Of a stretch of 64,000 nt of DNA, positions 32,269 through 42,353 are shown piece after piece. Positions within the stretch are counted from its first letter, which is position 1; each line of letters begins with the position of its first letter. The notes beneath the pieces were generated by a model. The model was given only the letters and a program-made list of their open reading frames with translations. It had not been told where the DNA came from and did not search any database. The stretch lies in the NCBI RefSeq assembly GCF_022049065.2, contig NZ_CP095743.1, positions 3,611,001-3,675,000 on the forward strand, in the 5' to 3' direction. Origin of the DNA: Niallia sp. Man26. Lineage in GTDB: Bacteria; Bacillota; Bacilli; Bacillales; Cytobacillaceae. A program made the translations under genes and the position numbers.

Positions 32269-32883
32269 CTAAATGGATGTGCTGCTGTCTGCCTTTTTCA
32301 GCGAAGGGGATTTCGGAACTTCGTGATGATGACGGCATCTTGGCTCATAAGATTCAGAAGCACCTACTAGTATGATGGGATCATCGTATGATGCTGGTGA
32401 ACCATCAATCAGCCGCTGAGTCCTGCTGGCCGGTGAACCGCATACTGCACAGACTGCCTGCAGCTTTGTCACAAGCTCAGCTATTGCCATAAGTTCAGGC
32501 ATCTTTCCAAATGGTTCACCACGGAAGTCCTGATCCAATCCTGCACAGATGACTCTATAGCCGCTGTTGGCTAAATGCTGGACAACAGCCACTATTTCCG
32601 GGTCAAAGAACTGGATTTCGTCAATCGCAACCACCTCGACATCTGGTGTCACATATTCAAAAATCTCCGAGGATTCACTGATTGGAACAGCAATTGTAGT
32701 AGAACCATTATGAGAAACGACAGCTTCCTCACTGTAGCGGTTATCTATTTTCGGCTTAAACACAACGATGTTTTGTTTAGCAAATTGGGCTCTTCTTACT
32801 CGACGGATAAGCTCCTCTGATTTACCGGAAAACATGCTTCCGCAAATCACTTCTACCCATCCATGATGTTTCATCACGTACAT
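32269..32883 (-). CDS. tdk: Thymidine kinase
   Basis: Tdk phosphorylates thymidine (and deoxyuridine) for salvage. The 204-residue product has the P-loop [14 protein letters not shown] (about 14-27), the Walker B-like [11 protein letters not shown], the lasso region, and four zinc-binding Cys/His ([13 protein letters not shown] and CRHHHEVP). The ATG at 32883 is preferred because GGAGAGG lies 6 nt upstream and [15 protein letters not shown] aligns with the family start; the frame to 32913 would encode the binding site. In B. subtilis maeA precedes it; that gene is absent here. Confidence 0.95.
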   Translation of the reverse strand: MYVMKHHGWVEVICGSMFSGKSEELIRRVRRAQFAKQNIVVFKPKIDNRYSEEAVVSHNGSTTIAVPISESSEIFEYVTPDVEVVAIDEIQFFDPEIVAVVQHLANSGYRVICAGLDQDFRGEPFGKMPELMAIAELVTKLQAVCAVCGSPASRTQRLIDGSPASYDDPIILVGASESYEPRCRHHHEVPKSPSLKKADSSTSI

Positions 32884-33059
32884 GAAACCTCTCCTTCCTT
32901 CCTCCAAAAACATGTCCTTTACATAAACTAACTTCTCTTAGCAAAGCGACTGCAGCGTTCAACTTTCTCTAGAAGACGCTTAAGAATACAAAAAACGGTG
33001 AAGATCCTTGCATTCTTAAACTTCCTCTTTCATAAATAGAAGACAATATCTCATAAAGA
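32884..33059. other. tdk upstream region, no gene
   Basis: About 175 bp between the rpmE terminator and tdk. An imperfect inverted repeat TTAAGAAT...ATTCTTAA (about 32970-33010) encloses 30 bp. I see no gene; the tdk promoter must lie here. Confidence 0.35.
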
Positions 33060-33097
33060 AAGAACAGGCAAGGTATGAAGCATTCTTGCCTGTTCTT
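33060..33097 (-). terminator. Intrinsic terminator downstream of rpmE
   Basis: AGAACAGGCAAG pairs with CTTGCCTGTTCT around a 12-nt loop, with T-rich sequence following on the minus strand. It begins 8 nt after the rpmE stop. Confidence 0.9.
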
Positions 33098-33105
33098 CGG
33101 ATTGA

Positions 33106-33318
33106 TTATTGCTGTTGCTGTTTAAGACCGTATTTTTTGTTGAAACGGTCAACACGTCCGCCAGCTTCAGCGAATTTTTGACGTCCAGTATAGAACGGAT
33201 GGCACTCAGAGCAAGTTTCAACTTTCATCTCTTTTGCAACAGATCCAGTTGTGAACTCATTACCGCAAGCGCATTTTACCGTGATTTCATTATAAGTTGG
33301 ATGAATTCCTGATTTCAT
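33106..33318 (-). CDS. rpmE: 50S ribosomal protein L31 (zinc-binding form)
   Basis: The 70-residue product has the L31 core [22 protein letters not shown] and [27 protein letters not shown]. The four Cys (CAC and CSEC) mark the zinc-containing C+ form, which in Bacillus is replaced by the Cys-free YtiA under zinc shortage. AAGGAG precedes the ATG. It lies between rho and tdk as in B. subtilis. Confidence 0.97.
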   Translation of the reverse strand: MKSGIHPTYNEITVKCACGNEFTTGSVAKEMKVETCSECHPFYTGRQKFAEAGGRVDRFNKKYGLKQQQQ

Positions 33319-33502
33319 TCCTTTTCATCTCCTTCCGCCCTGCAACTTTCGAAGCAGAGTTATAGAATAACGTATAGAATTATTTATTCCCATACATTAT
33401 TATTTTAAAAACACACTGTCATCATTATAGCAAGGACATAGGCATTTTGCAACTTCATTTCCTCATCCACTGCTATGAATTTTTTTCCAGCTAATACTAG
33501 AT

Positions 33503-34801
33503 TTAAGAACGCTTCCCAGCTGTTCCTGCCTTCATTTGATCAGACAGCACAGCAAAAAACTCTTCATTGGATTTCGTTTGTCTAAGCTTTCTTAAGAAAC
33601 GCTCCGCAAAATCGGGAGAATCTGACATAGACTTGCGAATGGCCCATAATTTGTCCAAATGTTCCTTCGGTATTAACAGTTCTTCTTTGCGAGTACCAGA
33701 ACGGCGAATATCGATCGCTGGGAAAATCCTTCTTTCCGCAAGAGAGCGATCCAAATGAAGCTCCATATTACCTGTACCCTTAAACTCTTCATATATAACG
33801 TCATCCATACGGGAACCTGTATCTACCAGCGCTGTAGCCAGGATGGTTAAAGAACCGCCTTCTTCAATATTACGAGCTGCCCCGAAGAAGCGTTTCGGAC
33901 GATGGAAGGCAGCAGGATCTATCCCCCCTGATAAAGTTCTTCCACTCGGAGGAATGACAAGATTGTATGCTCTTGCAAGTCTTGTAATGCTGTCCATTAA
34001 AATGATAACATCACGCTTATGCTCTACAAGGCGCATCGCTCTTTCTAACACGAGCTCTGCCACTTTAATGTGGTTTTCTGGAACTTCATCAAAAGTGGAG
34101 CTGACTACATCGCCGCTGACTGAACGTTCAATATCAGTCACTTCCTCCGGTCTTTCATCAATTAAGAGGACAATAAGCTCTGCATCCGGATGATTTGTCG
34201 TAATGCTGTTGGCAATTTCCTTAATAAGCATTGTTTTACCTGCTTTAGGAGGCGCAACAATCAATCCACGCTGTCCAAAACCAACAGGAGCCAGAACATC
34301 CATTATACGAGTAGATGTATACTTTTGTGTTGTTTCCAGCTTCATTTGTCTGTCTGGATATAATGGCGTCAATGCCGGAAAATGGACTCTTTCCTTTGCC
34401 GTTGCCGGGTCATCGCCGTTTACAGCTTCCACCTGCAGCAATCCAAAATAACGTTCATTTTCCTTTGGAGGTCGCACCTTTCCAGATACTTTATCCCCAT
34501 TTCTCAAATCAAACTTTCTGATTTGGGAAGCAGATATGTATATATCCTGCGAACTAGGTGAATAGTTGATTGGTCTTAAGAAACCAAAACCTTCTGATTG
34601 GATAATCTCCAGAACGCCTTCCATGAAGAAATATCCTTCCTGTTCCGCTCTCGCTTTCAAAATAGAGAATATTAATTCTTTTTTTGTCAGCTTGCTGTAA
34701 TAAGCAACTTTATATTCACGAGCCAATTCATACAGCTCTTTTAATTTCATGTTTTCCAAACTAGATATGTTCAATCCCATTTTGCCACCACTCTTTTTCA
34801 T
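33503..34801 (-). CDS. rho: Transcription termination factor Rho
   Basis: Rho is the hexameric RNA helicase that ends untranslated and antisense transcripts. The 432-residue product has the N-terminal Rho domain (SLENMKLKELYELAREYK), the RNA-binding cold-shock-like domain (EGFGFLRPINYSPSSQDIYISASQIRKFDLR), the P-loop PPKAGKTMLIKEI (about 185-197), the arginine and Q-loop region and ILMDSITRLARAYN. Either the ATG at 34801 (GGTAGGAAT upstream) or that at 34780 (MGLNISSLENMK, closer to the B. subtilis start) may be used. It is followed by rpmE. Confidence 0.95.
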   Translation of the reverse strand: MKKSGGKMGLNISSLENMKLKELYELAREYKVAYYSKLTKKELIFSILKARAEQEGYFFMEGVLEIIQSEGFGFLRPINYSPSSQDIYISASQIRKFDLRNGDKVSGKVRPPKENERYFGLLQVEAVNGDDPATAKERVHFPALTPLYPDRQMKLETTQKYTSTRIMDVLAPVGFGQRGLIVAPPKAGKTMLIKEIANSITTNHPDAELIVLLIDERPEEVTDIERSVSGDVVSSTFDEVPENHIKVAELVLERAMRLVEHKRDVIILMDSITRLARAYNLVIPPSGRTLSGGIDPAAFHRPKRFFGAARNIEEGGSLTILATALVDTGSRMDDVIYEEFKGTGNMELHLDRSLAERRIFPAIDIRRSGTRKEELLIPKEHLDKLWAIRKSMSDSPDFAERFLRKLRQTKSNEEFFAVLSDQMKAGTAGKRS

Positions 34802-35228
34802 TTTCAGTTATTCCTACCATTTAGCGAAATTTGTATTTGGAAAGGAATGTTTTCGTTTTTTTGAGGCGTTATATGTTTGAAGAGAAAAAACTATAAATTG
34901 AGTATAGTTAATGAAGTATAGTATTGATTATCGCATTCCTTCCAGTTAAAAGGCAATGCGTTTTTTCAGTCACTAAAAAGCAATCTCTATTTTACCTAAT
35001 ATAAACGTTTATATGCAACAATATTTTAATAGACTGCATCTTCACCTTAACTTTTTGAGAAGGCAGACAAACGAGCCATTCTCCCTTTAGAACAGCTACT
35101 GCAATCGTTATCTTTTATGCTTTCTGTTTAGTAAACCAAAAAGCATGTTGGTAAAACGGCAGAATCAGGCAAGTCTTATCTAAGAAATGCTCAAAAGAAT
35201 ATCTTAACCTGATCCCGCCTTGTTATCA
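34802..35228. other. rho leader / murAB 3' gap without a gene
   Basis: This 427-bp stretch occupies the position of glpX in B. subtilis. No ORF with a ribosome binding site is present on either strand, and I see no glpX remnant. It contains a plus-strand terminator (listed separately) and an imperfect ATCAGG...CCTGAT fold near 35165-35216 that may serve murAB. The rho promoter must be here. Confidence 0.5.
34932..34966 (+). terminator. Plus-strand intrinsic terminator with no gene in front of it
   Basis: CGCATTCCTT pairs with AAGGCAATGCG (one bulge) around an eight-base loop and is followed by TTTTTT on the plus strand only. Flanking genes rho and murAB both read the other way. It could end an unannotated small RNA or a transcript antisense to rho. 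Confidence 0.65.
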
Positions 35229-36515
35229 TCACACATTCTTAATCTGTTCGTACTCTTCCTGGGACATGCCTTCACGCCATATGGACGCCCCTAAGCCTTT
35301 CAACTTCTCTACAAGCTGACCGTAGCCTCTGTCAATATGCTCAACACCAGTGACTTCGGTAATACCGTCCGCCATGAGTCCTGCTATTACCAACGCGGCT
35401 CCAGCTCTTAAATCACTAGCCTTCACACGAGCTCCTTGAAGATGAACTGGTCCATTAATGATTGCTGATCTTCCTTCCACCTTAATGGTAGCATTCATTC
35501 TTCTTAACTCATCGATATGTTTAAAGCGGGCACTGTAGATTGTATCAGTTACCATGCTTGTACCGTTTGTTTTCGTCAGCAGCGAGGTAAACGGCTGCTG
35601 CAAATCGGTCGGAAATCCTGGATATACTAATGTTTTAATATCAACAGGCTTTAAATCAGGATTGGAACTGACAAAGACTTGGTCGCCGCTTGACTCGATT
35701 TGCACTCCCATTTCCCTTAGCTTTGCAATCAAAGATTCCAAGTGCTGCGGGATAACATTATCAATAAGGATTCCATCGCCAACTGCTGCACCGATAATAA
35801 TATAAGTTCCAGCTTCAATTCTGTCAGGAATAATGGTATGGCGGCAGCCATGCAAATGATCCACCCCATCAATTCGGATTACATCCGTTCCTGCACCTTT
35901 GATTTTTGCTCCCATATTTGTCAGCAATGTAGCAACATCGATGATTTCAGGTTCCTTCGCAGCATTTTCAATGATGGTTCTGCCTTTAGCTCTAACAGCC
36001 GCAAGCATAATATTGATAGTTGCGCCAACGCTTACAACATCTAAGTATATTCTTGCTCCCCTTAACTCATCAGCACGAAGATAAATGGCTCCCTGCTCAT
36101 TCGTTATTTGAGCTCCTAAAGCCTCAAAGCCCTTTATATGCTGATCAATTGGCCTTGGACCTAAGTGACAGCCTCCCGGCAGGCCAATAACAGCTTTTTT
36201 GAATCTGCCGAGCATCGCTCCCATCAAATAATAGGAGGCACGAAGCTTCTTGACCTTTCCATTTGGCATCGGCATAGATATCATTGATGTCGGATCAATC
36301 GTCATATCGGAATCAGAAAATGAAACGCTTCCTCCTAACTCCTCCATAATCCCTTTTAATATGTGAACATCAGAAATGTCAGGCAACCCTTCAATGGTTA
36401 CTGGAGATTCTGCTAAAATAGTGGCTGGTATTAATGCAACTGCGCTATTTTTTGCTCCGCTAATGCGAACGGTCCCTTTTAATGGAGATCCACCTGCAAT
36501 CATAAGTTTTTCCAT
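35229..36515 (-). CDS. murAB: UDP-N-acetylglucosamine 1-carboxyvinyltransferase, second paralogue (MurAB/MurZ)
   Basis: The 428-residue product is a second MurA with [19 protein letters not shown] near the N-terminus and the active-site Cys in [16 protein letters not shown] (about 112-127). Low-G+C Gram-positives often hold two active copies. Position between rho and fbaA matches murAB (murZ) of B. subtilis, where it is dispensable. Compared with the copy at 8-9.3 kb it has many substitutions, as expected for old paralogues. GAAGGGAGTTAG precedes the ATG. Confidence 0.94.
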   Translation of the reverse strand: MEKLMIAGGSPLKGTVRISGAKNSAVALIPATILAESPVTIEGLPDISDVHILKGIMEELGGSVSFSDSDMTIDPTSMISMPMPNGKVKKLRASYYLMGAMLGRFKKAVIGLPGGCHLGPRPIDQHIKGFEALGAQITNEQGAIYLRADELRGARIYLDVVSVGATINIMLAAVRAKGRTIIENAAKEPEIIDVATLLTNMGAKIKGAGTDVIRIDGVDHLHGCRHTIIPDRIEAGTYIIIGAAVGDGILIDNVIPQHLESLIAKLREMGVQIESSGDQVFVSSNPDLKPVDIKTLVYPGFPTDLQQPFTSLLTKTNGTSMVTDTIYSARFKHIDELRRMNATIKVEGRSAIINGPVHLQGARVKASDLRAGAALVIAGLMADGITEVTGVEHIDRGYGQLVEKLKGLGASIWREGMSQEEYEQIKNV

Positions 36516-37076
36516 TTCTAACTCCCTTCTAAGCCAAGCAAAGCATGTACTGCTTGTCTAGGACACGTACTAACTTCGCCATTAACTTCCCTGTTTACAG
36601 GAATATAAAAATTGAATCAACACTTGGATGTAATTAATTAAGAATTACTACTAATTCAATTATTATACCAAAGTTGAGGAAGATAGGAAAAGTGCAAGCA
36701 CATGCACTAATAATAGGACAGGTGCATGACCTAAGTAGGTTAACATGGACAAATAGGCCTGTTCCTAATTTGGCTAATAAATCTCTAGTAGTAATGTGTC
36801 AAAATTAATATTGCCAGGTCTAATTTGCGAATGAAGAAATTTAATATAAGTCAAAATTTAAGTCTGGGTGTTTTTTCAATAGAAGCTTGATAACTAGAAT
36901 ACTGGATGTGTTGAACAAAAAGGTGCTTTAGTCTAGTCCAGATGGGGACTGCTTGATTTATTCCTTTAAGCAGCAGACAGCCAGTCTTCAAAATGGGGAT
37001 ATATCACTCTTTATACATCATAACCGACAATTTGTCTGTTTATTCGACTGACTTGCTAAAATACAATAAATGAACG
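36516..37076. other. 560-bp gap between fbaA and murAB without a gene
   Basis: In B. subtilis a transaldolase-type gene (tal/ywjH) lies here. I find no ORF of useful length with a ribosome binding site on either strand and no recognisable tal remnant. The region is AT-rich and contains a loose inverted repeat (TAGGACAGG near 36713 and CCTGTTCCTA near 36761). The murAB promoter should be at its left end. Confidence 0.45.
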
Positions 37077-37102
37077 GAAACCGCCCTGATAAGGACGGTT
37101 TC
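37077..37102 (-). terminator. Terminator-like hairpin downstream of fbaA
   Basis: GAAACCG/CGGTTTC with an inner CCT/AGG pair begins 17 nt after the fbaA stop. The following T-run on the minus strand is interrupted. Confidence 0.75.
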
Positions 37103-37118
37103 AATCGTTCCATTTATA

Positions 37119-37976
37119 TTACGCTTTGTTAGAAGAACCGAATTCTTTGATTTTGCCGATAACAGTTGCTTTAATAGCGTCACGAGCTGGTCCTAAGTAT
37201 TTACGTGGATCATACTCTTCAGGTTTAGCAGCTAGAGTTTCGCGAACTGCTTTAGCAGAAGCGATTTGGTTTTCTGTGTTAACGTTGATTTTAGCTGTTC
37301 CTAGTGACACGGATTTTTGGATATCTTTTGTTGGGATTCCAGTTCCTCCATGCAATACTAGTGGAAGACCAGTTAGGTTACCGATTTCTTCCATTTCTTT
37401 GAAACCAAGGTTTGGTTCACCTTTGTATGGTCCGTGTACAGAACCTAGTGCTGGAGCTAAAGTATCGATGCCAGTGCGTTTAACAAGTTCCACACACTCT
37501 TGTGCATCAGCGTAGATTACGCCTTCTGCTACAACATCGTCTTCTTGTCCGCCAACAGTTCCAAGCTCAGCTTCTACAGAAACACCTTTTGCATGAGCGT
37601 AGTCAACAACTTTTTTAGTTGTTTCAACGTTCTCTTCAAATGGGTGGTGAGAAGCATCGATCATAACGGAAGTGAATCCAGCGTCGATAGCTTCTTTACA
37701 TTTTTCAAAGCTAGAACCATGATCCAAGTGGATAGCAACTGGAACAGTGATTTTATAGTCTACAAGTAAACCTTCTACCATTTTTACTACAGTTGTGAAA
37801 CCACCCATGTAACGAGCAGCACCTTCAGATACCCCAAGGATAACTGGAGATTTTTCTTCTTCTGCAGCTTGAAGAATAGCTTGAGTGAACTCAAGGTTAT
37901 TTAAGTTAAATTGACCAACAGCATAGCCTTCTGCTTTTGCTTTGTTTAACATGTCTTTCATTGAAACTAAAGGCAT
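37119..37976 (-). CDS. fbaA: Fructose-1,6-bisphosphate aldolase, class II
   Basis: The zinc enzyme cleaves fructose-1,6-bisphosphate in glycolysis and runs in reverse in gluconeogenesis. The 285-residue product has the zinc His motif [20 protein letters not shown], the signature [14 protein letters not shown] with catalytic Glu, and [12 protein letters not shown]. The ATG at 37976 ([24 protein letters not shown]) follows AAGGAGGAAG and matches the family start. It lies downstream of spo0F as in B. subtilis. Confidence 0.96.
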   Translation of the reverse strand: MPLVSMKDMLNKAKAEGYAVGQFNLNNLEFTQAILQAAEEEKSPVILGVSEGAARYMGGFTTVVKMVEGLLVDYKITVPVAIHLDHGSSFEKCKEAIDAGFTSVMIDASHHPFEENVETTKKVVDYAHAKGVSVEAELGTVGGQEDDVVAEGVIYADAQECVELVKRTGIDTLAPALGSVHGPYKGEPNLGFKEMEEIGNLTGLPLVLHGGTGIPTKDIQKSVSLGTAKINVNTENQIASAKAVRETLAAKPEEYDPRKYLGPARDAIKATVIGKIKEFGSSNKA

Positions 37977-38189
37977 ATATTCTTCCTCCTTCTTATGATC
38001 GTTCAATTACTAGGTAACCTTTATTAAATTTCCCAAAGAGAATTTGAATATGTATATATTACCCAAAGTAATCTAAACGAATCACTTTGCTTTTAAATTC
38101 CATAGGTAATCATACCAAAATAAGCAGAGAATTGCTATCAATCCAACCACTTTTTATTAAATGTCATAAAAAAAATTGCTTTTATTCAC

Positions 38190-38225
38190 AATATTAATAG
38201 AGCTGGCAACAGCTCTATTAATATT
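38190..38225. terminator. Perfect 16-bp stem with GCAA tetraloop between spo0F and fbaA
   Basis: AATATTAATAGAGCTG and its exact complement flank GCAA, a stable GNRA-type loop on the plus strand, where TTTTTT overlaps and follows the stem end. On the minus strand (the coding direction of both neighbours) the T-run comes only after about 15 nt. It probably ends spo0F mRNA, though the orientation fits the plus strand better. Confidence 0.7.
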
Positions 38226-38305
38226 TTTTATTATGTATTTATAGTAATTTTTAAACTTATAATGCCAGGATACAGCAGTTTTAGCCAAGATTAGACATAT
38301 GTTTA

Positions 38306-38668
38306 TCAGCTGACAATATACTCTTTAACAGCCGCACGCAAATCGTCAATGTCAAATGGTTTTGCAAAATGTGTCAAAGCGCCAAGATCCTTTGCTTCCT
38401 GAATCATATCAAGCTCTCCGTAAGCAGTCATAATAATAACACGGATATCCTTGTACAATTTTTTCATTCGCTTTAAGATCTCGATGCCGTCCATTCCAGG
38501 AATCTTCATGTCGAGGAGCACTAAATCAGGCACCTCCTGTGTCACTATCTCAAGCGCTTGTACACCATTTGCTGCCTGAAAAGTTTTATAGCCCTCTTTT
38601 TGGAATACTTCATTCAATAAAATTCTGATGCCGAACTGGTCATCCACGATTAATATTTTCCCTTTCAT
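38306..38668 (-). CDS. spo0F: Sporulation phosphorelay response regulator Spo0F
   Basis: Spo0F accepts phosphate from Kin kinases and passes it to Spo0B. The 120-residue product is a stand-alone receiver: acidic pocket Asp9-Asp10, phosphorylated Asp53 ([12 protein letters not shown]), conserved Thr (IIMTAYGE) and Lys (THFAKPFD). It has no output domain and is near-identical to B. subtilis Spo0F. Upstream at 38756-38750 (minus strand) is TGTCGAT, one mismatch from the Spo0A box TGTCGAA; the expected sigma-H promoter was not clear to me. Confidence 0.97.
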   Translation of the reverse strand: MKGKILIVDDQFGIRILLNEVFQKEGYKTFQAANGVQALEIVTQEVPDLVLLDMKIPGMDGIEILKRMKKLYKDIRVIIMTAYGELDMIQEAKDLGALTHFAKPFDIDDLRAAVKEYIVS

Positions 38669-38872
38669 TGTAGACCTTCCCTTCTATGTGTTCTCTATTT
38701 TTTGAAAAGATATTCCCCGTTATTTCCCACTCACACATACTGCTGATAAATCGACACAGCAAAAAGACTATTTTAGACAATAGACCCAATTACATCCATT
38801 ATATAACAAAGTTTTTTTCTTTAAATAACTTTCTACTTTTTATTGACAAATTCCTGCTGACAAGCATAAATT

Positions 38873-38900
38873 TTGCCTTTTCTTGTACATTACTTATAAT
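38873..38900 (+). promoter_or_regulatory. Sigma-A promoter of ywjG
   Basis: TTGCCT and a perfect TATAAT are separated by 16 bp. The start of transcription would be near 38907, about 35 nt before the AGGAGG ribosome binding site. Confidence 0.6.
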
Positions 38901-38959
38901 ACTATTGAATCTAATTCCATTGCATAACCTTGAAATATAAACACAGGAGGTTTCTTACA

Positions 38960-39493
38960 TTGTTAAAAATGTTCTCCACACAGTTAAGTGGGTTATTTAA
39001 AAGACTGCATGAAAAAGAAGAAGAAGCAATTGAGGATAGTGCAAGAATACTTGCCCAAGCATTAAGCGGGGAAGGAAAAATCTTCATTTGTGCAACAAAC
39101 GAAATGAAAGCAGTAGTTGCAGAAGCATTATACAGCGCCGAACCGCTGCAAGGAGCAGAAGAATGGACGAGCTCCCACTCGTTAGAAAATATCAGTCCTA
39201 ATGACCGGTTTCTATTCTTCTCTAGAACTTCAGATGATGAGGAACTGCTGCCCTTTGCTGAAAAACTCACAAAGGAGTACATCCCATTTGTATCAGTGAG
39301 CACTATAATGTCATCAGACTCACACGGTATTCACACAAAAGCAGATGTACATATAGACCTTAAATTGACAAAAGGTCTGCTCCCTGATGATGAGGGAAAC
39401 CGCTTTGGTTACCCTGCTTCTATCGCGGCTATTTTTGTTTATTACGGTATTAAATTTACGCTGGATGAGTTTATTAAAGAATATGAACTCTAA
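38960..39493 (+). CDS. ywjG: DUF2529 family protein YwjG
   Basis: The 177-residue product starts (M)LKMFSTQLSGLFKRL and ends GNRFGYPASIAAIFVYYGIKFTLDEFIKEYEL, the DUF2529 pattern. The fold resembles SIS-type sugar-isomerase proteins (alternating strands with DVHIDLK), but its role is unknown. I choose TTG at 38960: AGGAGG lies 9 nt upstream, and the B. subtilis protein starts MLKMF at the same place. It lies between spo0F and pyrG, convergent with pyrG, as in B. subtilis. Confidence 0.87.
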   Translation: MLKMFSTQLSGLFKRLHEKEEEAIEDSARILAQALSGEGKIFICATNEMKAVVAEALYSAEPLQGAEEWTSSHSLENISPNDRFLFFSRTSDDEELLPFAEKLTKEYIPFVSVSTIMSSDSHGIHTKADVHIDLKLTKGLLPDDEGNRFGYPASIAAIFVYYGIKFTLDEFIKEYEL

Positions 39494-39495
39494 GC

Positions 39496-39532
39496 AAAAA
39501 AAAAGCTAACCTATAAAGGTTAGCTTTTTTTT
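39496..39532. terminator. Bidirectional terminator between ywjG and pyrG
   Basis: AGCTAACC/GGTTAGCT with a six-base loop is flanked by A9-type and T8-type runs, so it can end both convergent transcripts. Confidence 0.92.
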
Positions 39533-39534
39533 GC

Positions 39535-41283
<1,749 letters not shown>

Positions 41284-41323
41284 TTAAGCAGGTTCTGGGC
41301 CTAGAAAATCATTTTATAAAAAC

Positions 41324-41358
41324 AAAAAAGCTCCACTTACTTCTTCAAGTAAGGGAGC
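41324..41358 (-). promoter_or_regulatory. pyrG leader attenuator (terminator with GCTCCC 5' arm)
   Basis: On the minus strand GCTCCCTTACTT pairs with AAGTAAGTGGAGC around GAAG and is followed by seven T residues, about 43 nt after the predicted +1 and 185 nt before the pyrG start. The C/U-rich 5' arm can pair with a run of G residues at the 5' end of the transcript. In B. subtilis, CTP shortage causes G repeats to be added at a GGGC start, which block the terminator. Both parts are present here. Confidence 0.88.
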
Positions 41359-41400
41359 GCTATTTAAGCAAATATCAGTTCGTTCCTTTTTTAAGGAGCC

Positions 41401-41437
41401 CAAAAATGATTTTACAAGCAAGGCATATAAAAGTCAA
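41401..41437 (-). promoter_or_regulatory. pyrG promoter with GGGCTCC initiation region
   Basis: TTGACT (41437-41432), a 17-bp spacer, TAAAAT (41414-41409) and a 7-bp discriminator lead to GGGCTCC beginning at 41401, all on the minus strand. The initial GGGC is the sequence needed for reiterative G addition at low CTP. The -35 box lies only 6 bp past the rpoE stop codon. Confidence 0.88.
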
Positions 41438-41442
41438 GGGTC

Positions 41443-42030
41443 TTATTTATCTTCTTCCTCGTCCTCAAACTCATCTTCATCCTCGTCTTCTTCCTCATCT
41501 TCCAGATCCTCGTCCAGCTCATCTTCGTCGATTTCATATGTATCTTCGTCTTCAAAGCTTTCGTCATCATCTTCCTCTGCAAGATCGTCATCCAGCAAAT
41601 CGTCCTCTTCTTCGATAACATCTTCGTCTTCATCATCATCAAGAAGATCATCATCATCGAATTCATCATAATCTTCTTCAACGCTGTCATCATAGTCATC
41701 GAAATCGTCTTCGGCGGCTTTTTTCGCTTTCTTCTTCTTCGGCTTCGTCACAGTAACGACATCTTCCTCTGACTTATCAACTGGATACCATGTGCGCAGT
41801 CCCCAACGATTGTCGCCTAATGATAAAAAGCGTCCATCAATATTTATATCTGTATAGAATTGGGCAATTCTATCATTGACTTGATCTTCAGACAAGTTCA
41901 ACAGTCTGCTTACTTCCTTCACAATTTCATGGAAAGAATACGGCGTTTTTGCGCCATTTAATAGTTCGTATGCGATTTCAATTAAAGACATTTCATTTAG
42001 TTGTTCTTTTGTATAGTTATCAACACTCAT
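41443..42030 (-). CDS. rpoE: RNA polymerase delta subunit
   Basis: Delta is a Gram-positive RNA polymerase subunit that speeds recycling and sharpens promoter selectivity. The 195-residue product has the folded N-terminal domain MSVDNYTKEQLNEMSLIEIAYELL through NRWGLRTWYP (about 1-85), a short Lys-rich stretch (KPKKKKAKK) and then a disordered Asp/Glu tail of about 85 residues. Lys tract plus acidic tail is the known architecture. GAAAGGAAGTG precedes the ATG. It lies upstream of pyrG as in B. subtilis. Confidence 0.95.
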   Translation of the reverse strand: MSVDNYTKEQLNEMSLIEIAYELLNGAKTPYSFHEIVKEVSRLLNLSEDQVNDRIAQFYTDINIDGRFLSLGDNRWGLRTWYPVDKSEEDVVTVTKPKKKKAKKAAEDDFDDYDDSVEEDYDEFDDDDLLDDDEDEDVIEEEDDLLDDDLAEEDDDESFEDEDTYEIDEDELDEDLEDEEEDEDEDEFEDEEEDK

Positions 42031-42353
42031 TTTGGCACTTCCTTTCGCTATCTGCTCTTTATCCGAATTGGATTGTATGGTGTTATACCATTTCTTTATT
42101 GAAAGCTGTAAACCAGCTTAATTACCTCATGGAGTTTCATTGTATACAGTTTCCATTTCATAGTAAAGAGAAAAATACATATTCTCCATTATAAACAATT
42201 TTCTAGTGAATATGCTAGTTCTAGCTAAGGTTTATTTAGCTTTTACTTTTCTTTTTCATTCACTAAAAATTTAAGAGAAGTTTATCACGTCTTTCTTCCC
42301 TCTTATAGAATATAGCAAATTGGGGCACAATACATAGCCAAGGGGGAACTTCC
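42031..42353. other. Divergent gap between rpoE and clsB, no gene
   Basis: The 323 bp are AT-rich and hold no ORF with a ribosome binding site. They carry the divergent promoters of rpoE (minus; TTTACA with TATAAC at a 19-bp spacing is one weak candidate) and clsB (plus). An 11-bp near-palindrome GCTAGTTCTAGC lies near 42220. Confidence 0.4.

Noticed and set aside
41412..41699. A 95-codon Met/Lys-rich ORF in the rpoE region
   Set aside because: It is the acidic GAT/GAA codon tract of rpoE read in a shifted frame.
41520..41700. Tandem repeats suggesting a CRISPR-like or satellite array
   Set aside because: The short GAT/GAA repeats code for the disordered Asp/Glu tail of RNA polymerase delta. 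No regular spacer pattern exists anywhere in the window.
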